Under the pieces are notes generated by a model. The model made no database searches, was not told where the DNA came from, and worked only from the letters and a program-made list of their open reading frames with translations. Both the position numbers and the translations under genes were made by a program. Of a stretch of DNA of 53,818 nt, positions 42,779-53,772 are shown piece by piece. The DNA comes from Clostridiales bacterium (lineage in GTDB: Bacteria > Bacillota > Clostridia > Christensenellales > UBA1242), in contig CAKJYB010000022.1 in the NCBI GenBank assembly GCA_918241715.1, forward strand, positions 1 through 53,818, given 5' to 3'. How positions within the stretch are numbered: the first letter of the stretch is position 1; every line of letters starts with the position of its first letter.

Positions 42779-45700
42779 TTATTCAGCAGCTACGTAAATT
42801 TCTCCCTGTCTGATTATTCCAACTCCGGTGCCAGCTGTCGTTTGTTCAACATAGTTATAGTTGTGGTTTGTGTTGTCTAATGTTCCGTCATTGTGAGCAA
42901 CAATTCCTGCAAAGTATGCAAGCCAGTCGTCTCCATCAATTGCCTGTGCAGTCATAAGTGTATAGTTTTGGCAATTTCTGATTGTGGAGTTTTCCATGTT
43001 GATTGTTGCAACGCCAGATACTTTTATTTCGACCGTTTTATCTTCTCCCAAAACTTTAAACGTTGTTGAAACTCCTGAAGTTCCAATCACGCAGTTTTCA
43101 ACTCTTGCATAGTTTACCGAAACGATACCTGCAATGCAGTTTCTTTGAGAGTTTCCATAGGTGTTTACAATCATGTCTGCTGTGTTGTGGCAGTTTGTGA
43201 TAACTGCAGAACCACCAATGTTGATTGAAACAAGTCCTGCATACAACATGTCAATTTCTCCACCAGCAATATTTCCTTGCAAGTTTGTTGAGAAGTTTAC
43301 AAGGTTTACGTTGTCGATTTGTCCGTTGTTTGTGATTGCAAGGCCGGCAAACAATGAGTTTTTGGAAATTGTCCCGGACTCCTTGTTGTAAGTTATGTCA
43401 AGGTCAATGTTCTTTATCACTGCTCCGTCAGCAAGTTTTTCAAACAAGGCAATACCCTTTGCAAACCTGTCTGTTGTGCTTGAAAGGTGTCTGTCAATAA
43501 TGATTTCTGAAGAAAGATTGCCAATGTCGATTGCAGTATAAGTAATCTTATAGTTTCCGGTATTGTTTGCATATCTTCCATCAATCACGCCACCAAATTC
43601 ATTTCCAAACAACATTCCAGAGAAGTTGTCAAGTGTGATGTCGTCGATAAGTTTGAAGTAGAACACGCTTTCTTCCGTGATTTGAGATCCGTTTTCAACG
43701 TATTCAGTCCAATCTATATCTTTCTTCATACGCATTGAAAGATTCATAAATTGTTGTTTTGTTTTGATGTAGTATGGTTTGTTTTCTGTTCCGTCTGAAA
43801 CAAGATTTCCACCAGCTTGATTGTTGAGATTTTCAAACAAGTTGAATTCAACGGAATAGATTTTTTCTCCAGGAACATTTTCTATATAGAATCTTGTCTC
43901 TGCCGATTGAATGTTTGTTGGGCCAAGTTTGATTCTGAGTCTAAGTTCAACTTGAGTGTCAATCAATGTTGGTTTGAAGTGATTTTGAAGTGTTGTGTAT
44001 GTTCTTGTTATACCAGCATCTTTGTATTTTACTTCAACAATATATGTTGGTCCAATTGCATCTGTTTTTGCAATTCTATAAAGTTTTGTTGTTTCAACTT
44101 CTTCGACCTTTACGTCGGCTTCAATCACAACTTCTGATCCAATTTCTTCAACAATTGTATACAACGTTCCGGCTGAGAGTGTTGCGTCTCCAATTTCGGT
44201 ATAACTGGATCCGTCAACTTCAACTTCTACGGCTTCAACGCTTGATTGAATTGAATATTTGCCATCATATTCCCATTCAAATTGTTGAATGTTTGGATCC
44301 CATGCAATAAGTCCGTCCCATTGTGCACGTTGCAAAACAATGTCTTCTGTCTGGTCAGAATAAAGGTGTCCACTTGCCGTTGTAATTGCTTTCATAATCA
44401 CTTGTTGAGATCCGTCCGTTATTGTGATAATTCCGGCAATATTGCTTCCTGTTGGCAATGTTTCTACATCCCCTGACAAGATATAGAGCAATGTTTTTGT
44501 CCTTGTAAATATGATGTCTTCTACTTCCAATCCCGTCCTGTCTTCAAGGTTTGTCTCTATCGTCAAATTGATGTCTTGATATCTTGCAAAGTATGCCGAA
44601 ATATCAAGGATTTCAATTGAAGAATTTGTTGTTGATGTGATTGCAAAGTCTTCTTCTGTGATTGTTTTAAGTTTTGTTATTTCAACTTCTGCGCCATAAG
44701 ATCTTATGATATGTTTTGTATCATCAAGTCTTGTTGCATAGATTGTAAGAGTTTGAGCACCCTCACTGATTTGTCCAAAGTTTTCGTTGAACGTGATAAA
44801 GAATTTTGTTCCAACAATGTTGTTGTCTCCGTCTCTTACATATTCTGTATCGTTTGAAACAACACATTCTCCTTCGACTTCTTCCAATGCTTCGTCGACA
44901 ACTGCAAATTGATATTCTTGAAGCAAGTCATAGTCGATATCTGCTTGTCCGTCCACAACAAATTCCCAAACAAGTTTTCCGTTTGAAACTCTTGCGTTTT
45001 CAACTTTTTGTGTTCTTTCAATTTCGTTTAAGCTGTTTGCTTCACTCATCAAAACGTAGGTGTTTGTCTCTTTGTATTGAACATTTCCAAAGGCATATCC
45101 ACCTTCAACAAGTGGAAGACAATCGTCTTCACTCAATCCTTCTGGAATTTCTGCACCAACTTTCATTGCAAAGGCTTTTACGCTTGCTTTGAGATATTTT
45201 ACATCAGCATCACTTGCAGACTCTGCAACGTTGGAGAAGTCAAACAAGAGTTTTGTTGTGTAGAAGTATTGAATTGAATCAAGGATTGTTTCTGTTTGTC
45301 CAATGCTTGTGTTTGATACTTTATATTTTGCAACTGCAACTCTATAAACGACGTCAACGTCTGGATTGAGAATTAAGTCGCTTCCTTCCTGCTCTGTTCT
45401 GCCTTCAACAGCATTCCAAGAGAGCATTCCGTTTGTAATTCCTATTCCGTCTGCCATATCCATCATTCTTGCATTTGTTTCTTTGTATTCACTTGAAACA
45501 ATCATTCTCTTCAAGGATTTTACGCCATCTTCCATTCCGTAAATTGTTTTGATGTAATAGTCAGCACCTTCTTGGAAGAATCCAAATTCTGCCGTTGATC
45601 CAATTGAAGAAACATAGAATTTAGCTGCATTGTTTTCTGTTTCTCTATAGCCATAATCTGCATCGTGTTCGTCAAGATCATTTACTCCCGTTTCATACAA

Positions 45701-48700
45701 TACAGGTTTTGATGCTTGATGTGTGTCTGTGATTGACATATAAGAATTTGATGTTGAAACATCATTATAAACTCTGTAAGTAAAGAGTGGTGAAGATGAG
45801 AATCCGTCCAAAAGTTTTTCTCTGTTTGCGCTGTCGTTGATTGACAAATAACCTTTGTTGTTTTGAACTACAGGCATAACAAGTTTGTATACATCTTCTA
45901 TTCTGTAGATTTCACTATCAACACCAATTGCGTTTCCGTTGATTTCTCCAATTGTAATAAATTGGATATAATCATACATACCGCTTCCACCATTTTCAAT
46001 GTTGAAACTTAAAGATCTCAAACTTCCGTCCAAAACTTCAACTTGTTCTGTCAAGCTGTCGTTTCTCTTATAGACAACAGTTGTGTTTTTGTTTGCTTGG
46101 GTCGTCCATGTAAAGATACCATTTTCGATTCCAAAGTTTTCTCCCATTCCATAGAGTGTGAGTTTGAAATATTCTGATTTGCTTGATGCCGTGATGTCGT
46201 TTCCAACAGCATACAACTCCATGCTGTAAGAACCCTTTGTAATTTCGTCTCCATAAACTCCAAGAAGAGAGTCGTTGTTGTGGTGATTGATGTAGAACAT
46301 CAAATAATTTCCATCAACTTGAATATTTCCGTTTTCGTCGGTTTCATAAACTGAAACAGAATTTACATTTTCTGAATCAAGCATTCTCAAGCTATATGTG
46401 TTTACAAGTTTTTGAATTGTAAAGATCATTGAAGTTCCCACATCGTTGTAAACTTTAAGAACATAATCTTCTGTTGTTTGTTGTGCGTATGTATCGTCAT
46501 ACAAATAACTCTTTCTAAGAATAATCTTATAGTGATTTACAGCCATTGAAGATGTTGTTTCTCTGACCGGTCTTACGCTTGGCTCCTGTCCAACATAAAC
46601 AACATTTTCGCCGTTTGTGTTGCTGAATTGATACCAATAAGAATTGAGTGTTTTGTTTCCACCAACCATGCAGTATTCAAGAGAGTATCTTCCAAGTTGA
46701 ATTGCTTCAAAGTAATCATCAAAAATCTTTCCTACACTTGCAACACCATGATTGCCGTTTTTCATAAGTTCCTTAAACTTTGTAAGGTTGCTTACAATTT
46801 GCGTCTCTCCAATCTTGGAAATCAAAATGTCAATCTTATCTTCAAGTGTTGGGTCAATATCAAAGATGTTTGAAACCAAATCTTTTGCGTTTACTTCAAC
46901 ACTCTTGATTGTTGTGGTTGAACCTTCTTCTTGAGTAAATTTAAATCTGATTTTTATCTTGTCTTGAACAAGGTCTGCAATAGTAAATGTAAATGGATAG
47001 TTGTAAGTCTTTGCAACAAATTCTCTTGCCTTTGGAGCAGTTATGTCTTCAACTGCTGAAAGTTTTTGTATAAAGTCTCCGTTTGATTCCCATTCAAAAT
47101 AGAATTTTCCGTTCTGCAAAACAAGTGGTGATTTTATCATGTTTTTTGTCACCTTTACAGGTTCACCATCTTCGGACACATAAACAAGTGCCGATGGCAA
47201 AACGTTTGGATCTTCGTTTACTGCTTGAATTGCAATATAGTATGCCTTGTTTTGTCCAACAAAGTCTGTTGCAGTAAATCTTTCGTCTTCAACTTCAAAT
47301 CTTGTAAAGTCGTCTCCCATTTCTCCATCAACAAGTTCTTCAACAAAGTATACATAATATTTGTCGTCTGTTTGAGAACTATGTGTCCAAGAAAGTTGTC
47401 CTGAAGAAAGGTTTAATCTTCTTATATTTTCAACTCTGTCAAATTCAAGATAATCGTCTGTTGCTGACAACCAGTTTGAAATTCTGATTTGTCCAAGACT
47501 TGTTATTTGAAGAGTTGCAATATCAACTCTAAAATGTCCAAACTGCTCTTTAAGCAATTCTGTCTGTTCAAAGAGTTTTGTAAGGTTGATTATGTAAGAG
47601 TTTGCTCCTTGATAATAATCAGAAGTAAGGTCTGTAACGTATGTCGTAACAACTTCGTCTTCTTCGTTGATAACTCTCACAAACACACCCGTAAAGAAAT
47701 ACGTTCCACTTGGCTTGTCAAGGAAGATGTGTGCTGTTGCATAATCTGTCTTGAAGTCAGAGCCCGGTGTCTGTTCGTATTTTTCAACTTTGTCATATCC
47801 ACAACTTTCAACGTATGTAAATTGATATGATACTGAGGAATTTGTGATGTAGTTTGTTTCTTCTGAAAGTGGCTCTTGATATGCCCAGAAGTAAAGTGTT
47901 ACATTTCCGTATGGTGTGTCGCCATATTCTGTTGAAAGAATGTCCAAAAGTTTTTGTCCGGAAATTCTGTAAACAGCTTGAACGTCAACATCTCTTACGT
48001 GTTGCACTTCAATTTCACTAACTTGTCCGTTTTTAAGTGCGTCTTCTGAAACACCAAAGAAGATTGTGTCAAATCCATCTTTTCTGATGGTCAACGCAAG
48101 TCCATCGGTAATTCCAAGGTCAATTCCAACAGACTCAATTGCAACTCCCATTTCAAACTTAAACATCTTGTCTGCCGTTGTAAACACTGCAGAATCAAGA
48201 ATGAAGTCTGAGCTTGTTGAACTCCCAGAGATATTCCCCAAAACAAGAATTTCAAGGTTTACCTTTGCACCAACATTAAGTTCTGCTCCCAAGAAACTTG
48301 CATCAATCTTAAGTTGGTTTGTTTCAGCTTCCACAATTGTCCATGGAGAGCATGTGATTGCTTCTTGTGATCCGTTTACAAATCTGTAAAGATATTTTGT
48401 TCCTGCAACTACATCAATAGTTACAATGCCATATTCGTTTACTGCAACATCTTCAACAGAATTTCTGTTTCCTTTGATTGTTGCATTAAACACATATTCT
48501 GTTGAATTGTTTGCGTTTGCATTTTGTCCAATTGCAGAAATTCCGATTCTTACGTCCAAGTCGTTTGGTATGCTACTTATTTCTCCGTAAGCAACAACTT
48601 TTGAGAAATTCTTTCCAAAAATATCAAGCGTTGTGTGAGAATTTCCTGTAAGTTGTGTTCTGAAAATCACACGATCATCTTCGTCATACATTTTCAAAAC

Positions 48701-51700
48701 ATACCCAGAAGCACTTGCTATTTGCGTCCATTGAAGAGTTACTTCTGAAAGGTCCGTTGTGTCTCTTGATATAGACACGCTTGTCACTGGGTCGATTCTG
48801 TCAAGCACAAAGTTTATTGTGTTTGGAACAGATTGAACGTAGTTTCTTTCTGTTGCATAAAGTTTTAAGTCATAACTTCCGTTTTCCCATGATGTGTCAA
48901 ATTCAAAGAAGAACTTGTCGTCTCTATAACTTACTTCATAAACAGAAGACAAGTATTCAACAACATACATAGTTGATGTTCTGTTTAAATCTTCGTCAAT
49001 TTCAAAACCTGCAGAAGTGTTTGTTATGTTTGCAACTTTGACAGAACTCAAAACATTGTATTCTGCACTTTCCATATATTCTGCGCAAGCCAAGTGGTAA
49101 ACTTTGTTTGAATCGTCAGCCGAACTTTTTGTTGTGATTGCAACTTTGATTTTTCCACCATCTGAAAGGTTTGTCGCAATAAAATCTGCAAGAGAATATT
49201 CCACCCTGTTTGTTATGTCTGCAACAGGAATTGCAAGGTATTCCGTTATTACTTCGGTTTCTCCTGCCTTTGTGTATGTAATTTTTGCAACAAGGCCACC
49301 ATCAATCAAGTCGGTGTGGCTTTCGTCAATTCCCACAACAATCTTTTGTGTATATTTTCTGTCAACAGCTTCAAATTCTACACTTGTGATTTTTGCAGCA
49401 CGAACAACATTTACGCTTCCCATTGAAGATGGAATGTCCGTTTCGCTAAGTGCAAAAATTTTGATTGTTGCTTGTGCCCCAAAGGCAATCTTGTTGTTGT
49501 ATACGTCGCTTGTGATTGTGTATGTATAAACCCCGTCTGCCTTTGTGATGTTTGTTGTTGCAAGAACATCATTATTTAAGAGAATTCTAAATTTTCCATT
49601 GTTGTCATAATTTCCTGTAAATTTTACAACAATGTCTGGTTCGTTTGCCTTTGACAAATCATTTTCGTCGTCAAACGCCAAAGAACTTATCACTGGCGTT
49701 GTGAGTTTTTTGATTGTAAGTGGTGAGTTGTATTCAAAGTAGTTTGCTTCTGTGTTTCCGTTTTCAAGTTGTTGCGCTAAGGCATAATAAACGTTTCCAC
49801 CTGCAACAACTTCATATGTTTCAAGGAAAGCATAGACAACAATGTCAATATTTCCTTCTTTCAATGCCGAAATCGTTGTGTAAAGTTGGGTGTTTGTGCT
49901 GAAGTTTAATGAATGTTCCGTTGTTGTGTAAACAGCAACATTTTCTCCGTCATTAAACATCACTGCATATTTAAGTTTTGAAAGCCCAACGCCTTCTGCA
50001 AATTCGTCCCAAGAAAGTATGTTGCTTGCATATGATACAACAACTGATGCAGGAGCAAGTGTGGACATGTTTGTAAGTGTCCAGTTCTTTGTTTCGCTGT
50101 CAAGATATGACGTCGTCATGTCTCCACTTGTCAAACCTTTCTTCCCAACAACTTTAAGGCTGATTGTTCCGTTTCCAGAAACGTCAATCTTTCCTGTTGT
50201 GTTGTGGTCGTTTGCTCCAACCAAAACATAATCTACAAAGCCTTGTTCTTCTGCTTTGATTTGATATTCAAGTTTTCCGTCAAACTCTCCACCAGAAATC
50301 ATTTTGATTTTGTTGATAGAATCAAGTTTGTAAATTCTTATTGTGTTTGAATTGTTGGAATCCATATAATATGGATTTTCTGCAACAACATAGAATGAAT
50401 AATATGTTGACAAATCAAATTCTGAAAGAGAATAAGATGCCGTTGTTGCACCAGAAATTGGCCCACCATATTCTTCTCCGTTTACATACATTTGATATGT
50501 TGTGTGTGCTGCAGCAGCTGTGCTTGTTGCAACTTCTTCCCAATTGAATATGATGTTTGCCCCTGAAAGTTGATATTCAATTTCTGGGCTTGACATTTTT
50601 TCAACTTTTGCAACTTTCTTGCTTGCATCTGCTTTGAGTGTTGCATATTGTGAAACAAGTTTGTCAACATTTGTGTTTGGCATAGAATAGATTGCAAAGC
50701 CATAGTCAACAGCGTTGTTGTAAGCATGATTTATTTCACTGTTTTCTGCATTTTTAAGAAGATTTACAATTCCGTCTATGTCTATTGTTGCAACACCAGA
50801 AATTGTTTCAACAAAATCATTTGTGTCGCTGAGAGTTTCTTCTGTGTCTTCATAAATTGCAACAACATCTTCTGTCAAAACAACTTTTATGTTTTCAACA
50901 ACATTGTTTGAATTTCTGCACAAAACATTTATTGTATAACCAGATGTTCTAACAGATTCTGCGTTTTCAACAATCAATTTTCCGTCTTCATATTCAAAGT
51001 TTGACAATGTTCCAAGTCTTGTAAATGTAAGATTGCTTACTTCGCTGTCAAGGAAGATTTTGTGGTCTTCAATTCCAAAATATTCTCCTGTCTTTGTTGA
51101 ACCATAATATTTGAAACTTAAATCAATTGTAGAGTATCCAGTCAAGTCAAAACTTGCAGTCCTTGCTGATGCACTTCCTGCGCAGTTGTTTTCGTCTGCT
51201 GTTTCCCAGAGTTTTACTCCCTTTGCGTTCTCCACTGCTTCAATATGAAGTTTTTGCTCTGTGTTTGAAGTGTCAACATTGTAATATCTGTCCACAACAA
51301 AAGTCCAGTCATCAATCGACACGTCTGCTTTTGTTATTTGTGGAAGTTTCTTTATTGTCAAATTGTAGTCGTCAGAATCCAAATACAAATCACCATCGTT
51401 TGAATGAGCAGTAATTGCAACTACGTATGTCTTTGACGTGTCCATAAATGTCTGCGTGAGTGTGTATTTGCTTGTCTGTCCGGCAACAACAGAATTTGTA
51501 ATTCTAAATGTGTCTATTGCAATTTCAAAGCTGTCAACATTTTCTGTGTTTTCAACTTCCAAATAATACTTTTCTTCTACGGCATCATAACCAAACTTAA
51601 CTTGCCCTACTTCAAGTTGAACGGCAACACAAACAAGCGCTTTAAGGGCCTGTGTTGCAGAAATATAAACGTTTTCATTTCCAGACAAAGCATAAACTTC

Positions 51701-53692
51701 TACATAATAATAGCCCTCTTCGTCAAAGTCGTATCTGTTTTCGTCAACAACTTGTTCGTCAACTTCAAGACCTGTTGTGTCAATGTCTGTTGAGCCAGAA
51801 TCGTATGTAGCCTTGTCAATCTTGTATGCAAGAACTCTGTAAGACCCAACATTTTCGTCTTCCGTCCATGTGCAGAACATGTCTGTATTTTGTCTTGCAA
51901 CCATTTCAGGAACATCAAGTTCTGTCAAGGTCTTTTCAAAAGAAGAGTTTATTGTTGTGCTGTCGTTGTTTGTTTTTGCAACAATTTTTGTTGTTATCAC
52001 TCCGTCTTGCATGTATGTTCTCAAAACATCTTCAATCTTTCCCGTAAGTTCAATAACAACATTGTTTTCACCAACTGATACGCTGTAATATGTTTGTGCA
52101 AGTTTTCTATATTCTTCTCCGTCCAAAACATACATTTCATATTTTGTGGCATTTTCAATCTTTGCAAGAGTAAATGTTGACTTGTCGTTTGCGTAAGCGT
52201 GCATCACGTTTACAATATGAGCAAGTTTGTTTACTTGAATTTCATCTGTAGCATCAGAGTTGATTGCAAAAACAACATCATCTCCAGAAGTATAACTTTC
52301 ATTGTTTGGAATGTGTCTTCCTGATATTGTGTAAACGCCAACTTGAGAAAGTTCCAATGTGAGATTCTTTCTTGTAACACCAGAAGAGAATCCTTCTTTT
52401 CTTACACTTGTTCCAGAAACGTCCATGATTATACTTGTTTCGTATGGAGTTGTGCTTCTTGCAACAAATCCCCACGTGTTGGAGTTTTCTTCGTTGTTGT
52501 TTGCTCCGGTGATTGTCATTGGAGCAAGTTTGTAAAGATTTTCTACCTTTGCAGAACTGCTCTTGAAATAATATCCTTCAATAGGGTGAGCAATTATTTC
52601 TACGCTAAAGAGCCCTGCATCAATTCCATCAAACGTAAGTTCTATATCTTCGGCTTCAGTTGTCAACGTTCTTGTTTCAACGTTTTCATTTGCTGAAATT
52701 TTGATTTCATAATTTAATATATGTTCTTCATTTCTAAAGCAAACTCTTCCACCAAGATCTTCGTCAAAAGAATATTCTGCCGTCGGTGCAGAAAGTTTTA
52801 AAACTTGCACTTCTTCACTTCTTGTTGGAAGTTTTTCTCCAGCCAAATCATAGCAAACAACTTCAATTGCGTGTGACCCACCTTCAGCGTTTGTCATATA
52901 TTCTGCAATATTTGCAGTTGTTGCTGAAAGGAAATCTCCAAGGACTACTCCGTCCAAAGAAACTTTGTATCTTGCATTTTCAACTCCTTCCCATGTCAAC
53001 GTTCCGTCGTTTGTCCACTCTATATCTTCAGCAAGGATTTGTGGCATTGCGCCATAGTAGAATGTGATTTCTTCTGATTGTTCACTTGAATCAAAGTATC
53101 CTTTTCCAACAGCAGAAACTTTGAGTTTGTAAATTCCAAATTCTGTTGGAACATATTTGTTTGTAGAAACCGTTGTGTCTATTTCTCTTTCTCCGGTAGG
53201 CTCTCCATCTCTGGAAGAAACAAGGGTGAGATTTCCAAAAACTTTGTATTGTGAAGCAATTGTTGGTGCTTCGTCATCTTGATAGAAATCAGAAACAACA
53301 TTCCATGTAAACTCTCCATTTTCTGAAAGGAGTTTTCCGTTTTCGTCAACGTTAAATCCTGTAGGAACGGAGAATGTGTCTTTTACGACAATATGTAATT
53401 TTGCCAAAACGTTTGAGCTGTATGTTGCATAAAGATATGTTGCGCCTTTGTTTTCTGCTCTGACAACGTTTCCTTCAACAGAAACAATTGTCTTGTCTTC
53501 ACTCTTGACAACAACATTTTTTATATTTCCACTGACCTTGAGATAGTCTTTCAAATTTATCGTTTCACCAACAGATAAAAGTTCTTCACTTGTGGTGAAG
53601 TCGGCTTTTGGACTTCTGCCAGAGCAGGCAACAAGTGTTGTTCCCAGCACAATGAGCAGAAGAGACATAATCATTAAACGAAACTTTTTCAT
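42779..53692 (-). CDS. Giant surface lipoprotein, 3637 aa, Big2-like start, FN3-like repeats, GLUG beta-helix end
   Basis: An uninterrupted 10.9-kb gene. The ATG at 53692 has AGGAG 5 nt upstream. MKKFRLMIMSLLLIVLGTTL-VAC is a lipoprotein signal with lipobox LVAC and Cys23. Residues ~35-105 resemble a bacterial Ig-like (Big2) domain (LLSVGETINLKDYL, VVRAENKGATYLYATY). The central ~3000 residues are a long row of diverged FN3/Ig-like modules recognisable by a recurring W-x-x-V..A..Y-x-V pattern (LTWEGVENARYKVSLDG, LQWTQIASASGYVLKMYDE, LSWNAVEG). The last ~340 residues are a GLUG-type beta-helix introduced by GTENKPYYI and ending FAGIVAHNDGTLDN...VAAE. No C-terminal membrane helix. It should be lipid-anchored with the beta-helix at the distal tip, suggesting a carbohydrate- or protein-binding fibre; no enzyme motif seen. 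Confidence 0.88.
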   Translation of the reverse strand: MKKFRLMIMSLLLIVLGTTLVACSGRSPKADFTTSEELLSVGETINLKDYLKVSGNIKNVVVKSEDKTIVSVEGNVVRAENKGATYLYATYSSNVLAKLHIVVKDTFSVPTGFNVDENGKLLSENGEFTWNVVSDFYQDDEAPTIASQYKVFGNLTLVSSRDGEPTGEREIDTTVSTNKYVPTEFGIYKLKVSAVGKGYFDSSEQSEEITFYYGAMPQILAEDIEWTNDGTLTWEGVENARYKVSLDGVVLGDFLSATTANIAEYMTNAEGGSHAIEVVCYDLAGEKLPTRSEEVQVLKLSAPTAEYSFDEDLGGRVCFRNEEHILNYEIKISANENVETRTLTTEAEDIELTFDGIDAGLFSVEIIAHPIEGYYFKSSSAKVENLYKLAPMTITGANNNEENSNTWGFVARSTTPYETSIIMDVSGTSVRKEGFSSGVTRKNLTLELSQVGVYTISGRHIPNNESYTSGDDVVFAINSDATDEIQVNKLAHIVNVMHAYANDKSTFTLAKIENATKYEMYVLDGEEYRKLAQTYYSVSVGENNVVIELTGKIEDVLRTYMQDGVITTKIVAKTNNDSTTINSSFEKTLTELDVPEMVARQNTDMFCTWTEDENVGSYRVLAYKIDKATYDSGSTDIDTTGLEVDEQVVDENRYDFDEEGYYYVEVYALSGNENVYISATQALKALVCVAVQLEVGQVKFGYDAVEEKYYLEVENTENVDSFEIAIDTFRITNSVVAGQTSKYTLTQTFMDTSKTYVVAITAHSNDGDLYLDSDDYNLTIKKLPQITKADVSIDDWTFVVDRYYNVDTSNTEQKLHIEAVENAKGVKLWETADENNCAGSASARTASFDLTGYSTIDLSFKYYGSTKTGEYFGIEDHKIFLDSEVSNLTFTRLGTLSNFEYEDGKLIVENAESVRTSGYTINVLCRNSNNVVENIKVVLTEDVVAIYEDTEETLSDTNDFVETISGVATIDIDGIVNLLKNAENSEINHAYNNAVDYGFAIYSMPNTNVDKLVSQYATLKADASKKVAKVEKMSSPEIEYQLSGANIIFNWEEVATSTAAAAHTTYQMYVNGEEYGGPISGATTASYSLSEFDLSTYYSFYVVAENPYYMDSNNSNTIRIYKLDSINKIKMISGGEFDGKLEYQIKAEEQGFVDYVLVGANDHNTTGKIDVSGNGTISLKVVGKKGLTSGDMTTSYLDSETKNWTLTNMSTLAPASVVVSYASNILSWDEFAEGVGLSKLKYAVMFNDGENVAVYTTTEHSLNFSTNTQLYTTISALKEGNIDIVVYAFLETYEVVAGGNVYYALAQQLENGNTEANYFEYNSPLTIKKLTTPVISSLAFDDENDLSKANEPDIVVKFTGNYDNNGKFRILLNNDVLATTNITKADGVYTYTITSDVYNNKIAFGAQATIKIFALSETDIPSSMGSVNVVRAAKITSVEFEAVDRKYTQKIVVGIDESHTDLIDGGLVAKITYTKAGETEVITEYLAIPVADITNRVEYSLADFIATNLSDGGKIKVAITTKSSADDSNKVYHLACAEYMESAEYNVLSSVKVANITNTSAGFEIDEDLNRTSTMYVVEYLSSVYEVSYRDDKFFFEFDTSWENGSYDLKLYATERNYVQSVPNTINFVLDRIDPVTSVSISRDTTDLSEVTLQWTQIASASGYVLKMYDEDDRVIFRTQLTGNSHTTLDIFGKNFSKVVAYGEISSIPNDLDVRIGISAIGQNANANNSTEYVFNATIKGNRNSVEDVAVNEYGIVTIDVVAGTKYLYRFVNGSQEAITCSPWTIVEAETNQLKIDASFLGAELNVGAKVNLEILVLGNISGSSTSSDFILDSAVFTTADKMFKFEMGVAIESVGIDLGITDGLALTIRKDGFDTIFFGVSEDALKNGQVSEIEVQHVRDVDVQAVYRISGQKLLDILSTEYGDTPYGNVTLYFWAYQEPLSEETNYITNSSVSYQFTYVESCGYDKVEKYEQTPGSDFKTDYATAHIFLDKPSGTYFFTGVFVRVINEEDEVVTTYVTDLTSDYYQGANSYIINLTKLFEQTELLKEQFGHFRVDIATLQITSLGQIRISNWLSATDDYLEFDRVENIRRLNLSSGQLSWTHSSQTDDKYYVYFVEELVDGEMGDDFTRFEVEDERFTATDFVGQNKAYYIAIQAVNEDPNVLPSALVYVSEDGEPVKVTKNMIKSPLVLQNGKFYFEWESNGDFIQKLSAVEDITAPKAREFVAKTYNYPFTFTIADLVQDKIKIRFKFTQEEGSTTTIKSVEVNAKDLVSNIFDIDPTLEDKIDILISKIGETQIVSNLTKFKELMKNGNHGVASVGKIFDDYFEAIQLGRYSLEYCMVGGNKTLNSYWYQFSNTNGENVVYVGQEPSVRPVRETTSSMAVNHYKIILRKSYLYDDTYAQQTTEDYVLKVYNDVGTSMIFTIQKLVNTYSLRMLDSENVNSVSVYETDENGNIQVDGNYLMFYINHHNNDSLLGVYGDEITKGSYSMELYAVGNDITASSKSEYFKLTLYGMGENFGIENGIFTWTTQANKNTTVVYKRNDSLTEQVEVLDGSLRSLSFNIENGGSGMYDYIQFITIGEINGNAIGVDSEIYRIEDVYKLVMPVVQNNKGYLSINDSANREKLLDGFSSSPLFTYRVYNDVSTSNSYMSITDTHQASKPVLYETGVNDLDEHDADYGYRETENNAAKFYVSSIGSTAEFGFFQEGADYYIKTIYGMEDGVKSLKRMIVSSEYKETNARMMDMADGIGITNGMLSWNAVEGRTEQEGSDLILNPDVDVVYRVAVAKYKVSNTSIGQTETILDSIQYFYTTKLLFDFSNVAESASDADVKYLKASVKAFAMKVGAEIPEGLSEDDCLPLVEGGYAFGNVQYKETNTYVLMSEANSLNEIERTQKVENARVSNGKLVWEFVVDGQADIDYDLLQEYQFAVVDEALEEVEGECVVSNDTEYVRDGDNNIVGTKFFITFNENFGQISEGAQTLTIYATRLDDTKHIIRSYGAEVEITKLKTITEEDFAITSTTNSSIEILDISAYFARYQDINLTIETNLEDRTGLEVEDIIFTRTKTLLYILSGDVETLPTGSNIAGIITITDGSQQVIMKAITTASGHLYSDQTEDIVLQRAQWDGLIAWDPNIQQFEWEYDGKYSIQSSVEAVEVEVDGSSYTEIGDATLSAGTLYTIVEEIGSEVVIEADVKVEEVETTKLYRIAKTDAIGPTYIVEVKYKDAGITRTYTTLQNHFKPTLIDTQVELRLRIKLGPTNIQSAETRFYIENVPGEKIYSVEFNLFENLNNQAGGNLVSDGTENKPYYIKTKQQFMNLSMRMKKDIDWTEYVENGSQITEESVFYFKLIDDITLDNFSGMLFGNEFGGVIDGRYANNTGNYKITYTAIDIGNLSSEIIIDRHLSSTTDRFAKGIALFEKLADGAVIKNIDLDITYNKESGTISKNSLFAGLAITNNGQIDNVNLVNFSTNLQGNIAGGEIDMLYAGLVSINIGGSAVITNCHNTADMIVNTYGNSQRNCIAGIVSVNYARVENCVIGTSGVSTTFKVLGEDKTVEIKVSGVATINMENSTIRNCQNYTLMTAQAIDGDDWLAYFAGIVAHNDGTLDNTNHNYNYVEQTTAGTGVGIIRQGEIYVAAE

Positions 53693-53742
53693 AACAACTC
53701 CTAAAACGTTTTGGAAAATATGTCCATCTTATAGTCAAAATT

Positions 53743-53772
53743 ATTTTATCACTTAACACATCTTTTTATCAA
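53743..53772 (-). promoter_or_regulatory. Promoter of the giant 3637-aa gene
   Basis: TTGATA (53772-53767), 18 bp, TAAAAT (53748-53743) with TGA upstream (extended -10). The leader is about 45 nt with AGGAG. The remaining bases to the end of the window are AT-rich and hold nothing else that I can recognise. Confidence 0.55.

Noticed and set aside
14171..53692. LPXTG sortase signals in the giant surface proteins
   Set aside because: Neither C-terminus contains LPXTG or a close variant; one ends in a membrane helix with a basic tail and the other is N-terminally lipid-anchored.
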